Shown: piece by piece, positions 18,226 to 27,524 of the stretch
Layout of the letters: every line of letters begins with the position of its first letter
Numbering within the stretch: position 1 is the first letter of the stretch
Made by a program: the position numbers and the translations under genes
The notes under the pieces: generated by a model
The model's database searches: none
What the model saw: the letters and a program-made list of their open reading frames with translations, nothing else
Told to the model about the DNA's origin: nothing
Assembly (NCBI GenBank): GCA_001028815.1
Contig: LDJB01000001.1
Span: 639,634 to 703,633, forward strand
Direction: 5' to 3'
DNA from: Peptococcaceae bacterium 1109
Lineage (GTDB): Bacteria > Bacillota > Limnochordia > Darwinibacteriales > Darwinibacteriaceae
DNA: 64,000 bases

Positions 18226-18994
18226 CTACCTCCTCTCACGAGATAATTCAGCTTTAATATCTGCCAGAATTTGCTGTTCTTCTGGGGTTAAGTTGTCTTT
18301 TCCTTGCCGATGGGCAAGCCAAGCTTCCAAAAGGTCTGGACGCCTTTCTCTGGTGCGCTTCAGGGACTCGCGCAGGCGCCAGCGACGGATCTCACCGTGG
18401 TGGCCGCTCACGAGGACCTCAGGCACCGTATGGCCCCGAAACACTGCGGGCCTGGTGTAGTGGGGATGCTCCAAGAGCCCATCTTGGAAGGAATCAGACT
18501 CTGCCGATTCGGCACAGCCCAATACTCCAGGGATCAAGCGGCTCACTGCATCAATTACCACCAGTGCTGGGAGCTCGCCCCCGGTGAGGACATAGTCCCC
18601 AATGGAAATCTCTTGATCCACCCAGTGTTCCCTGACCCTTTCATCAAGCCCTTCGTAATGCCCGCAGAGCAAAATGAGCTCTGGAAATCCCGCGAGTTCC
18701 TGGGCTTTCTCTTGTGTAAACGGGCTTTCCTTGAGGCGTCAGGTAGACCACAGGCGCAGTTCTATCTTGCTTCACATGTTCGATGGCCCGCACAACCACA
18801 TCTGGCTTGAGCACCATACCGGCGCCCCCACCGTAGGGGGTATCATCCACGGTGCGGTGCTTGTCTTCAGCGTAATCTCGGATGTTCCAGACATGCACAC
18901 TGATGAGCTGGTTGGCCTGGGCACGCCCAAGAATGCTGGTTTGGAGCGGGCCAGAGAACATCTCTGGGAAGAGCGTCAAAACATCGATGTGCAT
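18226..18994 (-). CDS. trmD: tRNA (guanine-37 N1) methyltransferase TrmD, interrupted by one extra base
   Basis: Two track ORFs (18644-19030 and 18226-18672) together encode one TrmD. The N-terminal frame gives [16 protein letters not shown] and [15 protein letters not shown] and reaches TPQGKP; the next frame resumes [12 protein letters not shown], then [26 protein letters not shown] and [11 protein letters not shown]. The join is at 18722-18724 where mRNA reads AAG CCC GTT; dropping one C, or a +1 shift on CCC-G, restores a 255-residue protein with no residues lost. ATG 18994 is preferred to the track start. TrmD makes m1G37, which prevents +1 slippage of proline tRNAs at CCC-N. It could be a sequencing error, a real mutation or recoding; see findings. 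Confidence 0.9.
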
Positions 18995-19013
18995 GTCGAG
19001 CTCACCATTCCAT

Positions 19014-19547
19014 TCATTCCAGCAAACCATCTATCAGTTCGATGAGGACCTGCCCCCGCTCTAGATCTACCTCCAGCACCACATGGGGAAGGACCGGGAT
19101 CAGGATTTCAGCCTGATCAGTCAAACCTGGTGGGGGCTTAACCACATAGACATCATTGGCACCAGTCTGGAGGACTTCAGTAATGCGCCCTAAGCTGAGG
19201 CCGGTTGTGGTAACGCATTCCAACCCAATAAGTTGGAAAATGTAGTAACTGCCTTCGGGCAGCGGCACCACTTCAGCTGTACTCACCTTGATGTGCATCC
19301 CTCTGAGAGCTTGCGCGTTGTCGATGGAATCGACGCCTTCCAGTTTGAGGATGACTGCCCCTTTGTGAAGGCGCGCTTGCTCCAGTCTGCGAACGAGGCG
19401 CGGTTCCTGGTCAGTCTTGCCAAACAGGCGGACTTCACTCATGTCCAGAAACCGTTCGGGGAAATCTGTATGCGGTATGACCTTGATCTCTCCCCGGTTG
19501 CCATGGGATGTGGCAACTTCACCTATTAAAACCCACTTAATCTTCAT
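19014..19547 (-). CDS. rimM: Ribosome maturation factor RimM
   Basis: Start taken at ATG 19547 (MKIKWVLIGEVATSHGNRGEIKV); the track ATG at 19559 is possible. About 177 residues. N-terminal RimM barrel with HGNRGEIKV and a C-terminal PRC-barrel (GANDVYVVKPPPG, EILIPVLPHVVLEVDL). RimM binds S19 and helps 30S head maturation. It overlaps the khpA 3' end by 11 bases and precedes trmD, the widespread rpsP-khpA-rimM-trmD-rplS order. Confidence 0.95.
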   Translation of the reverse strand: MKIKWVLIGEVATSHGNRGEIKVIPHTDFPERFLDMSEVRLFGKTDQEPRLVRRLEQARLHKGAVILKLEGVDSIDNAQALRGMHIKVSTAEVVPLPEGSYYIFQLIGLECVTTTGLSLGRITEVLQTGANDVYVVKPPPGLTDQAEILIPVLPHVVLEVDLERGQVLIELIDGLLE

Positions 19548-19785
19548 CGGTGAGGTCATCTGTGATATCCACGTACACCCTTTCCCCCGACTTGATGGCT
19601 GCCGCCTTTACCACTGTGCGGATGGCCTTGGCAATCTTGCCTTGCTTGCCAATGATGCGGCCCATGTCTTCAGGAGCCACGTGGAGCCGATAGACAGTCT
19701 CATGCTCTTTGTTTACTTGCTCCACGCGAATGTTCTCGGGATGCTCCACAAGGGATTTCGCAATAAATTCCACTAACTCCTGCAC
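19537..19785 (-). CDS. khpA: KH-domain RNA-binding protein KhpA (YlqC)
   Basis: 82 residues from a GTG start. A single KH domain with the GxxG loop in MGRIIGKQGKIAKAIRTVV; the protein is acidic at its end (DDLTDED). KhpA, usually as a dimer or with KhpB/Jag, is a global RNA chaperone. Lies 11 bases after rpsP. Confidence 0.95.
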   Translation of the reverse strand: MQELVEFIAKSLVEHPENIRVEQVNKEHETVYRLHVAPEDMGRIIGKQGKIAKAIRTVVKAAAIKSGERVYVDITDDLTDED

Positions 19786-19796
19786 GGATATACCTC

Positions 19797-20069
19797 CTAT
19801 CCTTGGTTGCGGGAGGCAGCGAACTTATCTAATACTCCGCTTTTGCGCAGAAGCGCTCTGGCGGTATCAGATGGTTGAGCACCCTTCTGCAACCAGTAAA
19901 GTGCCTTTTCCTCATCGACGTTGATTTCCGCGGGATCGGCGATGGGATTGTACCATCCAAGTGTCTCGATGAATCTGCCATCCCGTGCAGCCCGGGAATC
20001 AGCTACGACTAGACGGTAGAACGGACGCTTCTTGGCTCCCATCCTCTTCAGGCGAATTCTTACTGCCAT
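19797..20069 (-). CDS. rpsP: 30S ribosomal protein S16
   Basis: 90 residues; starts [19 protein letters not shown], the S16 signature, and continues [22 protein letters not shown]. Good Shine-Dalgarno (AGGAGGTG) ahead of the ATG. It is the fourth gene of the ylxM-ffh-rpsP-khpA transcription unit counted from the promoter at 21.9 kb. Confidence 0.98.
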   Translation of the reverse strand: MAVRIRLKRMGAKKRPFYRLVVADSRAARDGRFIETLGWYNPIADPAEINVDEEKALYWLQKGAQPSDTARALLRKSGVLDKFAASRNQG

Positions 20070-20125
20070 GCTGTTTCACCTCCTAAACAGGGTCAAGCTA
20101 TTTATTCCACCTCAGTATGAGGGGA

Positions 20126-21466
20126 CTAACGGAATAAAGAGAACAAGCCTTTGCTCTTCCGGCGGCTCTTTTCTCCACCGGTCAGCTGTTTCATCAGTTG
20201 TCGAGTCTGTTCAAACTGCTTCAAGAGGCGGTTGACCTCTTGTACTCGGGTGCCCGAGCCCTGGGCAATGCGCCTGCGGCGGGAGCCGCCGATAATCTGC
20301 GGATTGCGCCGCTCTTCAGGGGTCATGGAGTTGATGATAGCTTCAATGCGCTTGAGATGAGACTCATCTACATCCAAGTTCTTGAGCTGTTTCATGCCTC
20401 CCATGCCTGGGAGCATACCCAAGATCTGATCTAAAGGCCCCATGCGCTTCAGCTGTTCCAGCTGCTCTAGGAAGTCTTCCAGAGTGAACTCTGCTTCCTT
20501 GAGCTTGTGGGCGAGCTGCTTCGCCTTTTCTTCGTCCACAGTGGACACGGCTTTTTCGATGAGGGTGAGGACATCTCCCATACCCAGGATCCTGGAAGCC
20601 ATCCGGTCAGGATGGAAGGGCTCTAACCCATCCATCTTCTCGCTCACGCCAGCGAACTTGATGGGCTTGCCTGTCACCGCTTTTACCGACAGGGCCGCAC
20701 CACCTCTGGCGTCTCCATCGAGCTTGGTTAGGACCACTCCGCCAATATCCAGCCGGGAGTTAAAGGTCTCTGCCACATTAACCGCATCTTGCCCCGTCAT
20801 GGAATCCACGACCAGCAGGATTTCGTGAGGTGAAACCGCTTCTCTGATCTGGACCAATTCTTCCATGAGTGCCTCGTCTACATGCAGGCGCCCCGCGGTG
20901 TCAATGATGATCACATCATTGCTGTGGGCCCCAGCATGGCTCACTGCCGCCTTGGCAATGTCAACGGGGTTTTGCTCTCCCATCGAAAAGACGGGGACTT
21001 GAATCTGCTCACCCAGGACCATCAACTGCTTAATGGCCGCGGGCCGGTAAATGTCTGCAGCAACCAGTAGGGGCCGGTGGCCTTGCCCTTTCAGCAGCCG
21101 GGCCAGCTTGGCCGCGGTAGTGGTCTTCCCCGCCCCCTGCAGGCCCACCATCATAATGATGGACGGTGGCCGAGATGCTAATTGGAGTTTGGCGACTGTG
21201 CCGCCCATGAGGGTAGTGAGTTCGTCGTTGACGATCTTAATAACTTGCTGGCCTGGGGTAAGGCTGGAGAGGACTTCTTCACCGACGGCCCGCTCCTTGA
21301 CTCGCTTGACAAAATCCCGGACAACCTTGTAGTTAACGTCCGCTTCTAGGAGAGCGAGGCGGACTTCCCTAAGGGCTTCGTCCACATCCTTTTCGCTGAG
21401 CCTACCCTTGCCTCGCAGTTTTTTCATGGTTTCCTGCAATCTTGCAGCCAGGTTATCAAACGCCAT
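20126..21466 (-). CDS. ffh: Signal recognition particle protein Ffh (SRP54)
   Basis: 446 residues. N-domain (MAFDNLAARLQETMKKLRGKG), GTPase with G1 GLQGAGKTTTAAKLA, G3 DTAGRLHVDEAL, G4 TKLDGDARGG, then the methionine-rich M domain (MLPGMGGMKQLKNLD, GSGTRVQEVNRLLKQFEQ) that binds SRP RNA and signal peptides. Works with FtsY, encoded just upstream in a separate unit. Confidence 0.98.
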   Translation of the reverse strand: MAFDNLAARLQETMKKLRGKGRLSEKDVDEALREVRLALLEADVNYKVVRDFVKRVKERAVGEEVLSSLTPGQQVIKIVNDELTTLMGGTVAKLQLASRPPSIIMMVGLQGAGKTTTAAKLARLLKGQGHRPLLVAADIYRPAAIKQLMVLGEQIQVPVFSMGEQNPVDIAKAAVSHAGAHSNDVIIIDTAGRLHVDEALMEELVQIREAVSPHEILLVVDSMTGQDAVNVAETFNSRLDIGGVVLTKLDGDARGGAALSVKAVTGKPIKFAGVSEKMDGLEPFHPDRMASRILGMGDVLTLIEKAVSTVDEEKAKQLAHKLKEAEFTLEDFLEQLEQLKRMGPLDQILGMLPGMGGMKQLKNLDVDESHLKRIEAIINSMTPEERRNPQIIGGSRRRRIAQGSGTRVQEVNRLLKQFEQTRQLMKQLTGGEKSRRKSKGLFSLFR

Positions 21467-21477
21467 GCATCTGCCTC

Positions 21478-21843
21478 CTAACTGTTTGTGAGATCCTGCA
21501 GCTGTCCGCGGGCTTCACGGAGCAGCTCCCGCTCTTCCTCGCAGCCTTCCCACTTGTTGAGGCGGGCATCGAGCTCATCGAGGGCAACCATCAACCGCTC
21601 TAGGCGGGCAGTGCGTTCCAAGTGCTTGGTAACCAGAGCAAGCTTGGCCTCATAGTCCTCTACGATGGCTGCGGAACGCCGCAAGATATCGTATACTGCC
21701 TGGCGGGACACACCTAACTGTTCACCGATTTCGCCCAAGGATAAATCTTCGTGGAAGTACATCTCGTATACCTCTCGTTGGCGCTCGGTCAGCAGGGGGC
21801 CGTAGAAATCAAACAGCAGGCTCATGCGCAGCGTTTTTTCCAT
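21478..21843 (-). CDS. ylxM: YlxM-family HTH protein, SRP-associated
   Basis: Start moved to ATG 21843 (MEKTLRMSLLFDFYG), with AGAGGT 6 bases upstream; the track start lies inside the promoter. 121 residues. Sigma-70 region-4-like HTH: LTERQREVYEMYFHEDLSLGEIGEQLGVSRQAVYD. YlxM proteins are encoded next to ffh and interact with SRP components; regulation of SRP genes has been suggested. First gene of its operon. Confidence 0.94.
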   Translation of the reverse strand: MEKTLRMSLLFDFYGPLLTERQREVYEMYFHEDLSLGEIGEQLGVSRQAVYDILRRSAAIVEDYEAKLALVTKHLERTARLERLMVALDELDARLNKWEGCEEERELLREARGQLQDLTNS

Positions 21844-21883
21844 CTCACTACCTCTGTTAACCAAAATTGCTTTACACTGAAAT

Positions 21884-21913
21884 AGTATATCCCCGGGCAC
21901 TGATGTCTGTCAA
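21884..21913 (-). promoter_or_regulatory. Sigma-A type promoter for ylxM-ffh-rpsP
   Basis: TTGACA (21908-21913), 18-base spacer, TATACT (21884-21889) on the minus strand, between ftsY and ylxM. Confidence 0.85.
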
Positions 21914-21922
21914 GCACTTTTC

Positions 21923-22972
21923 CTAGTCAAAGAGTGCTTGGGCAAACTCTGCAGGGTCAAAGTCCCTAAGGTCGGTGTATTTCTCTCCAACACCGATGAG
22001 TTTGACAGGTAGTTTGAGCTCGTTGCCGAGGGCGAGGATAATTCCTCCCTTGGCTGTACCATCGAGTTTGGTAAGGGCAATCCCAGTCAGGGGTACGGCC
22101 TCACCAAAGAGTTTCCCTTGGGAGAGGGCGTTTTGCCCGGTAGTGGCATCCACAACTAAGAGGATCTCATCGAGTTCCCGGCCCAGCTCCCGCTCTACCA
22201 CCCGGTAGACCTTGCCCAGTTCTGCCATGAGGTTGGCCTTAGTCTGCAAGCGCCCCGCCGTATCAAGGATTAACACATCTGCTCCTCTGGCCCGTGCCGC
22301 GTTGACTGCATCATAGGCTACCGCTGCGGGATCAGCCCCCTCCTGGTGGCTGATAAACGATGCGCCCACCCGATCAGCCCAGATTTTCAGCTGATCAATG
22401 GCTGCTGCCCGGAAGGTGTCTCCTGCAGCCAGGAGGACTTTTGCCCCTTCCTGTTTAAAGCGGTACGCCAGCTTGCCAATGGTGGTGGTCTTGCCCGCAC
22501 CGTTTACGCCTACCACCATAATCACATAGGGCGTGGCAGAGGACTCCTTTAAGGGTTGAGCATACTGCTCCAACATTTCCCTGATCTCCTGCTTCAGCAG
22601 TAGCTTTAGCTCATCCCCTTCGGTGATTTTTTCTGCCTTTGCCCGGTCCCGTAAGCCGTCCACTAGTTCCATGGCTGTTGGCACTCCACAGTCTGCCTGG
22701 ATGAGCAGTTCCTCCAGATCCTCAAATAGCTCTTCGTCCACCTTGCGCCCTGAGACCAGCTGTTCCACCCGGTCCACAAAGCCCTGCCTGGTCTTGGACA
22801 AGCCCGCCTTCAGGCGCTGGAAGAAGTTTTGCGGTGCTTCTTCACCATTTGCCTGCTCTGGCTTGGGCGGCTCTTCTGGCTCAGAGCTCTTCGGGTCAGG
22901 TTGAACCGCTGCCTTCTCCTCAGTTACTTCCTTGTTCTCATCTTTCCTCTTGAAAATCTTCTTCCAGAACAC
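21923..22972 (-). CDS. ftsY: Signal recognition particle receptor FtsY
   Basis: 349 residues. Acidic, glutamate/proline-rich A domain (residues 1-55), N domain, then the GTPase with GVNGAGKTTTIGKLAYRF, DTAGRLQTKANLM, TKLDGTAKGGIILAL and the closing GVGEKYTDLRDFDP. It docks ribosome-SRP complexes at the membrane. Starts 5 bases after the smc stop. Confidence 0.97.
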   Translation of the reverse strand: MFWKKIFKRKDENKEVTEEKAAVQPDPKSSEPEEPPKPEQANGEEAPQNFFQRLKAGLSKTRQGFVDRVEQLVSGRKVDEELFEDLEELLIQADCGVPTAMELVDGLRDRAKAEKITEGDELKLLLKQEIREMLEQYAQPLKESSATPYVIMVVGVNGAGKTTTIGKLAYRFKQEGAKVLLAAGDTFRAAAIDQLKIWADRVGASFISHQEGADPAAVAYDAVNAARARGADVLILDTAGRLQTKANLMAELGKVYRVVERELGRELDEILLVVDATTGQNALSQGKLFGEAVPLTGIALTKLDGTAKGGIILALGNELKLPVKLIGVGEKYTDLRDFDPAEFAQALFD

Positions 22973-22977
22973 GACTA

Positions 22978-25900
22978 TTACCCCTCCTGTTTCATACGCA
23001 CCGAGATAATCTGGGAAACTGCTTCATCCGTCATGGTGACTCCGTAGAGCGCATCAGCGGACTCCATAGTAGCTTGCCGGTGAGTAATGGTGAGCAGCTG
23101 TGTTGTTTCTGAAAACTCCCGCATCAGCCTTGCGAAGCGGTTGAGGTTTGCCTCGTCAAGGGCTGCATCTATCTCATCTAGTATGCAAAACGGCGTGGGC
23201 TTGACTCGCCGAATAGCGAAGAGCAGGGCAATGGCGGTTAGGGCCCGTTCGCCCCCTGAGAGCAAGAGCAAGTTTTGCAGTTTCTTGCCGGGGGGCTGCG
23301 CCACAACTTCAATACCGGTGGTGAGAGGAGAATCTGGCTCTGTCAGGCACAGGTCTGCTTTACCCCCCGTGAAAGAGTTCAGTAAACAACGTGCTGAACT
23401 CTGCCCGCACCTGAGCGAAGGTTTCCTGAAACTTCGCCCGGCAAATCTCGTCCATCTCGGCAATAGCCTTGTGGAGCTGAGCCTTGGCTCCGTTCAGGTC
23501 GTCCATTTGCATAGTGAGGAAGTGGTGCCGTTCCTTAACCTGTTCGTATTCTTCCGCGGCTCCGGGGTTTACCATACCCAGGCTGCGGATTTCCTCTCTC
23601 AACTCGTCGATGGCTTTCTTCAACTCACCTTTGGGGCGAGTGACCTCCCTGGCCCTCACCTCCGCAGGCCGAAGGTTTCGCTCTTCCAAAAGCTCAGAAA
23701 TGCGTTCCTCCTCCCCAGCCTTGAGCTTAAGCTCGCTTTCGTTGCGGTATAGCTTCCGCTCGATTTGGGTAAGTTCGCTGCTTACCTGTTTGAGGCGGTT
23801 GTTATGCGCTTTCAGCTGGTCTTGGATTTGGTCCCGTTCTTGCCTTAGGCACTCGATTTTGGCGCTTAGGTCAGCCCGGCTTTTTTTGCTTAGCTCCAAG
23901 TCTGTTTGGGCCGCCTCAATTTCCTTAGCAAGGGTAGCTTGGGCGAGGTGCAGTTCCTCTATCTCCCGCTTTGCCTCTGAAAGGGCCGCCTCTGCCTCGT
24001 CCACCTGCCGGTCGATGGCGGTGAGCTGCATGCGGAAGTTCTCAGCGATACCTTTCGCCGCCTCGAGCTTCACCTTGACTTGGGTCAGCTGGTCCTGGGC
24101 TGCTTCGATCTCCATTTCCAGCTCCTGCAGTTCCTCTTCTAGCTCCTGGATGGCCCTCCGATGCTCTCCTTCAGCGGCTTCTTCTCGCTCCACCTGTGCC
24201 GCGGCGGTTTCCGCTTGAGCAAGCAAGGCCTCCCGGGCTTGGTCCAGCTGGCTTGCTTCTTGGAGGAGCCCAGAGTGCTGCTGTTCTTCCCTGGCGATGT
24301 CCCTTGAGAGCTGCTCCAAGACTTGAGTAAGGCGCTGGATCTCCATTTGCCCAGCAACTTGCTGCTCCGAAAGCTCCTGGAGGCGTTTCCCAATACTGCT
24401 TAAAGCTGTTTCTAGTTCTTCAATGGCCTGCAGTTGTTCTTTCTCTGCCTTGGCTTGCGCCTCAAGTGCTTCTTCTAGCTTGCTGATCTCGGTCTTCCTG
24501 CTCAACAGCCCTGAGGTACGGGTAGTCTGGCTTCCCCCGGTCATTGCCCCACTGGGATACACCACAGAGCCGTCTCGGGTCACAATCCGGCTGAACTGCT
24601 GGAGACGGCGGCGGAGAGCCACTGCCGAATTCAAGTCCTCCGCAATGACCGTCCGCCCTAAGAGGGATTGAATTACCGGGCGGAAGCGCTCTTCACATTC
24701 TGCCAGGTCATCTCCTGTTCCCAACACTCCCGGCATTCTTAAAGCCCCCTGCTGGGCAGGGGTAAACCGGCTAGGCCGCATGGCATCTAGGGGCAGGAAC
24801 GTGGCCCGCCCAGCATTTTTGTCTTTCAACCATTGGATTAAGGTTTCGGCCGCTCCTTCACTGGGAGTGATGATGTTTTGGAGGGCGGACCCTAAAGCGA
24901 CTTCAAAGGCGAGCTCTAGCCCTTGAGGAACCTTAAGCACATCGGCAACAGTCCCGAGGATGAGTTCCCGGTGCCTGCCCTCTTGCATAAGCCGCTTCAC
25001 ACTAGCGGAATATCCCTCGTAATCCCCGTCCAATTCCCGCAAAGTGGTGAGGCGGGCATGGATCTGGGTACTCTTGGCTTGGATGTGCCGCAGCTTTTCC
25101 TTTTCCCCTTCCGTCCGCTGGCGAAGGTCGTAGGCTTTCTGGCGAAGGGCTACTTCCTCTGCCTTGGCCCCAGCCTTCTTTTCCTCCTCTGCTTTTTGGA
25201 GAGCCTTGATCTCCTCCACTTGTGCCTTAAGCTGTTTTACAGCCACGGCACATGCAGAGGCTTCTTCTTCTTTACCCTTAATCTGCCTGGTGAGCGCTTG
25301 TTCATCTTTGTCGAAGTTGCGCTGGAAGTTGCGGAGCTCCGTCAAAGAGCGCATAAACTCAAAGAATTCGTCTTTGGCTTCTTCCAGCTGATTGCGGAGG
25401 CGCTGGCGTGCATCTTGCCTTTCTTTGAGCCTGTGCGCGGCCTGATCAGCTGCCCCCGCTGCCTCTTCGCACTTTTCCAAGGCGCGCTCAAGCTGCGCCA
25501 GGACCGTTTGCCGCTGCCCTTGAAGGTCTTCCAGCTGGGCATCCTTGCTGGCGCTGAGGCTTGCTAGGCTCTGGAGGCGCTGGGCATTGTTGCGCTGGCG
25601 CTCAGCTTTGACGTTCACGGTGTTCTCTAGAGCATTCTGGCCCTCCGCGAGCTGAAACTGGCGCGCTTGTCCAGCCTCTAGGTCTGTGGTTACTTGGTGC
25701 AGCCTTTGGTCTAGGCGGGCTATAGCCTCTTCCAGCTGCCCTTGCTCTTGGGCAAGTGTTCCCGCTACCCCCTGAAGCTCTGCCTGCTCTTCTTCTAACT
25801 GGGCGCGGCTTCTTGCCAGGCGCTGCAGTTCCAAGCCATAGTAGTCTTGCTCTAAAAGGAGCAATCTTTCCCCAAGAGCCTGATAGCGCCTGGTTTTTTC

Positions 25901-26527
25901 CGCTTCCTTTTGGAGCGGGCCCAGGCGTTGATCTAGTTCACCGAGGATATCTGCTACCCGTACCAAATCTTGGTTGGTCTGCTCGATCTTCTGCAGAGCT
26001 GCTTCTTTACGCAGGCGGTACTTGATGATTCCCGCAGTCTCTTCCAGTACAACTCGGCGGTCTTGCGACCGGACGCTGAGGACTGCATCAATCTGCCCCT
26101 GGCCGATGATGGCATAGCCTTCCCTGCCAAGGCCTGTATCGGTAAAAAGATCTTGAATGTCTCTAAGCCGGCACTGCTTGCCGTTGATTAAGAACTCGCT
26201 TTCGCCGGAGCGGTATACCCTTCTCGTGACCGTTACTTCGGAAAAATCGATGGGCAGGAAGCCCTCGCTGTTATCTAGAGTGAGCTGGACTTCAGCCATG
26301 CCCAGAGGTTTCTTCCCATCGCTTCCTGAGAAGATCACATCTTCCATTTTTTGTCCCCTCAGGGTACGGGCGCTCTGTTCCCCCAGTACCCATCGGACAG
26401 CATCGGATATATTGCTCTTGCCACTGCCGTTTGGCCCTACGATGGCAGTGATGCCGCGGCCAAACTCCAAGCATACACGATTGGCGAAAGATTTAAACCC
26501 TACTAGTTCTAAACGCTTTAGCCGCAT
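22978..26527 (-). CDS. smc: Chromosome condensation ATPase SMC, interrupted by one extra base
   Basis: Two track ORFs (23360-26527 and 22978-23463) make one SMC of about 1182 residues, the normal length. N-terminal head with GFKSFANR and VGPNGSGKSNISDAVRW, two long coiled-coil arms around a hinge (residues about 510-660, GVLGTGDDL region), then the C-terminal head with LSGGERALTAIALLFA signature and ILDEIDAALDEAN Walker B. The frames meet at 23366-23371, where the mRNA has GGGGGG followed by TAA; with five Gs it reads LFHGGKADL, matching the family LFGGGRADL. SMC with ScpAB organises and segregates the chromosome. Essential, so an inactive allele is unlikely in a living cell. Confidence 0.92.
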
Positions 26528-26559
26528 TGTGCTCCTCCATAGCGGAATTATCCCCGCCT

Positions 26560-26565
26560 ATTGTA
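26560..26565 (-). promoter_or_regulatory. Probable -10 box of the smc-ftsY promoter
   Basis: TACAAT on the minus strand, about 32 bases before the smc ATG. The -35 region at the proper spacing (TTCTTT) is weak, so only the -10 is annotated. Confidence 0.5.
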
Positions 26566-26601
26566 CCATAACCTGGAGGAAAAAAGAACCGCGGCGTGCT
26601 T

Positions 26602-27285
26602 CTAGCTTTGGATCGGGAGGTCTAGGTAGAGGTCTTCCCGGCGGCGGACTTCTGTGGGCACATCGGGGCTTAAGAGAGAGCCGTATTCACCCAACAAACG
26701 CCTTAGTTTGGCCTTGACTCTGGTGCGGGCGTTGTCAATCACCTTTGGCCCTACCCCGATCTCTGCCTGAATCTCGCTGCACGTGTAGCCTTTGATAAGC
26801 CTCACAATCACTGCATATTCCAGCACAGAGAGATGGTTCTTGAGGACCTGATCCAGGAGGCTGTTGACGATTTTCTCCTCAATTAGGTGTTGGGGGTCAA
26901 TGTCCTCCGGTTCCGCGGGGATTAAGTCCAGCACGGTACGGTTTTCATCCAGGCCGATGGCAGACTGCAGGGAGATGGCTTCGTTGAGGAGGCGGTGTTT
27001 GTTGCCATTGGTTTGCTTGATCACGTTGTATACTCGCCGGATGATGCATATGTATGCGAAAGAGCTGAACTTCACATCGAACTTATCCGGTTTGTACTCT
27101 TCGATTGCGTTGAGAAGGCCGATGAGCCCTTCCTGCAGTAGGTCATCGAAGTCCAGGAAGCTCGCGTAATAGTTCCGGATAATGTACTTGACCATGGGGA
27201 CATACTTCGTCACTAGCTTGTCTTTTGCCCCCTGGTCGCCCGCGCGAATCCGTTGGATCAGCTCTAGATCGATGCTCTGATTCAC
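26602..27285 (-). CDS. SigH (Spo0H)-like RNA polymerase sigma factor
   Basis: Start placed at GTG 27285, 7 bases after GGAGG (VNQSIDLELIQRI); the track start 27336 falls in a palindrome. 227 residues. Region 2 shows YVPMVKYIIRNY, FLDFDDLLQEGLIGLLNAIEEY and KFSSFAYICIIRRVYNVIKQ; the KHRLLNEAISLQ linker and region 4 (GYTCSEIQAEIGVGPKVIDNARTRVKAKLRR) align with SigH of B. subtilis. SigH drives early sporulation and stationary-phase genes. In Bacillus sigH is elsewhere (near secE), so here it is either the relocated orthologue or a paralogue. No anti-sigma gene adjoins it. Confidence 0.85.
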   Translation of the reverse strand: MNQSIDLELIQRIRAGDQGAKDKLVTKYVPMVKYIIRNYYASFLDFDDLLQEGLIGLLNAIEEYKPDKFDVKFSSFAYICIIRRVYNVIKQTNGNKHRLLNEAISLQSAIGLDENRTVLDLIPAEPEDIDPQHLIEEKIVNSLLDQVLKNHLSVLEYAVIVRLIKGYTCSEIQAEIGVGPKVIDNARTRVKAKLRRLLGEYGSLLSPDVPTEVRRREDLYLDLPIQS

Positions 27286-27315
27286 ACCCATCCCTCCCGT
27301 CCTTCGTCCCTGGGG

Positions 27316-27339
27316 TACATGCTCTTTCACTAGCATGTA
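27316..27339. promoter_or_regulatory. Operator-like inverted repeat upstream of the sigma factor gene
   Basis: TACATGCT and AGCATGTA are perfect 8-base arms around an 8-base spacer, 31 bases before the sigma gene start, in the gap shared with the divergent S24-like regulator. Such symmetry fits a dimeric repressor site. Binding by the neighbouring regulator is inference. Confidence 0.5.
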
Positions 27340-27524
27340 TATGCGGGATGGGATAACCTATGACTGGTCACTAGCCAACTTGGCCGGTGATAACCATGTG
27401 TTATGGTAGAGATAGGGAGCAAAGAGCCTGCTTAACCCGTTTTCCGCCATGATTTATGTAAAGGTATTTGTGACTTATTTCCTAATTCATGTAACATCTA
27501 TTCGGACTAGGGTGGGAAACATCG

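Noticed and set aside
18644-19030. Two separate short genes at the trmD locus as listed in the ORF track
   Set aside because: Together they cover one TrmD with no missing or repeated residues; they are one interrupted gene.
23360-23463. Overlapping reading frames at the smc join as a dual-coding region
   Set aside because: Only one frame on each side carries conserved SMC sequence; the overlap is a by-product of the frame break.
27380-27420. Short inverted repeats GCCAA/TTGGC and ACCAT/ATGGT between the sigma and S24-like genes
   Set aside because: Five-base arms are expected by chance in this length of DNA.
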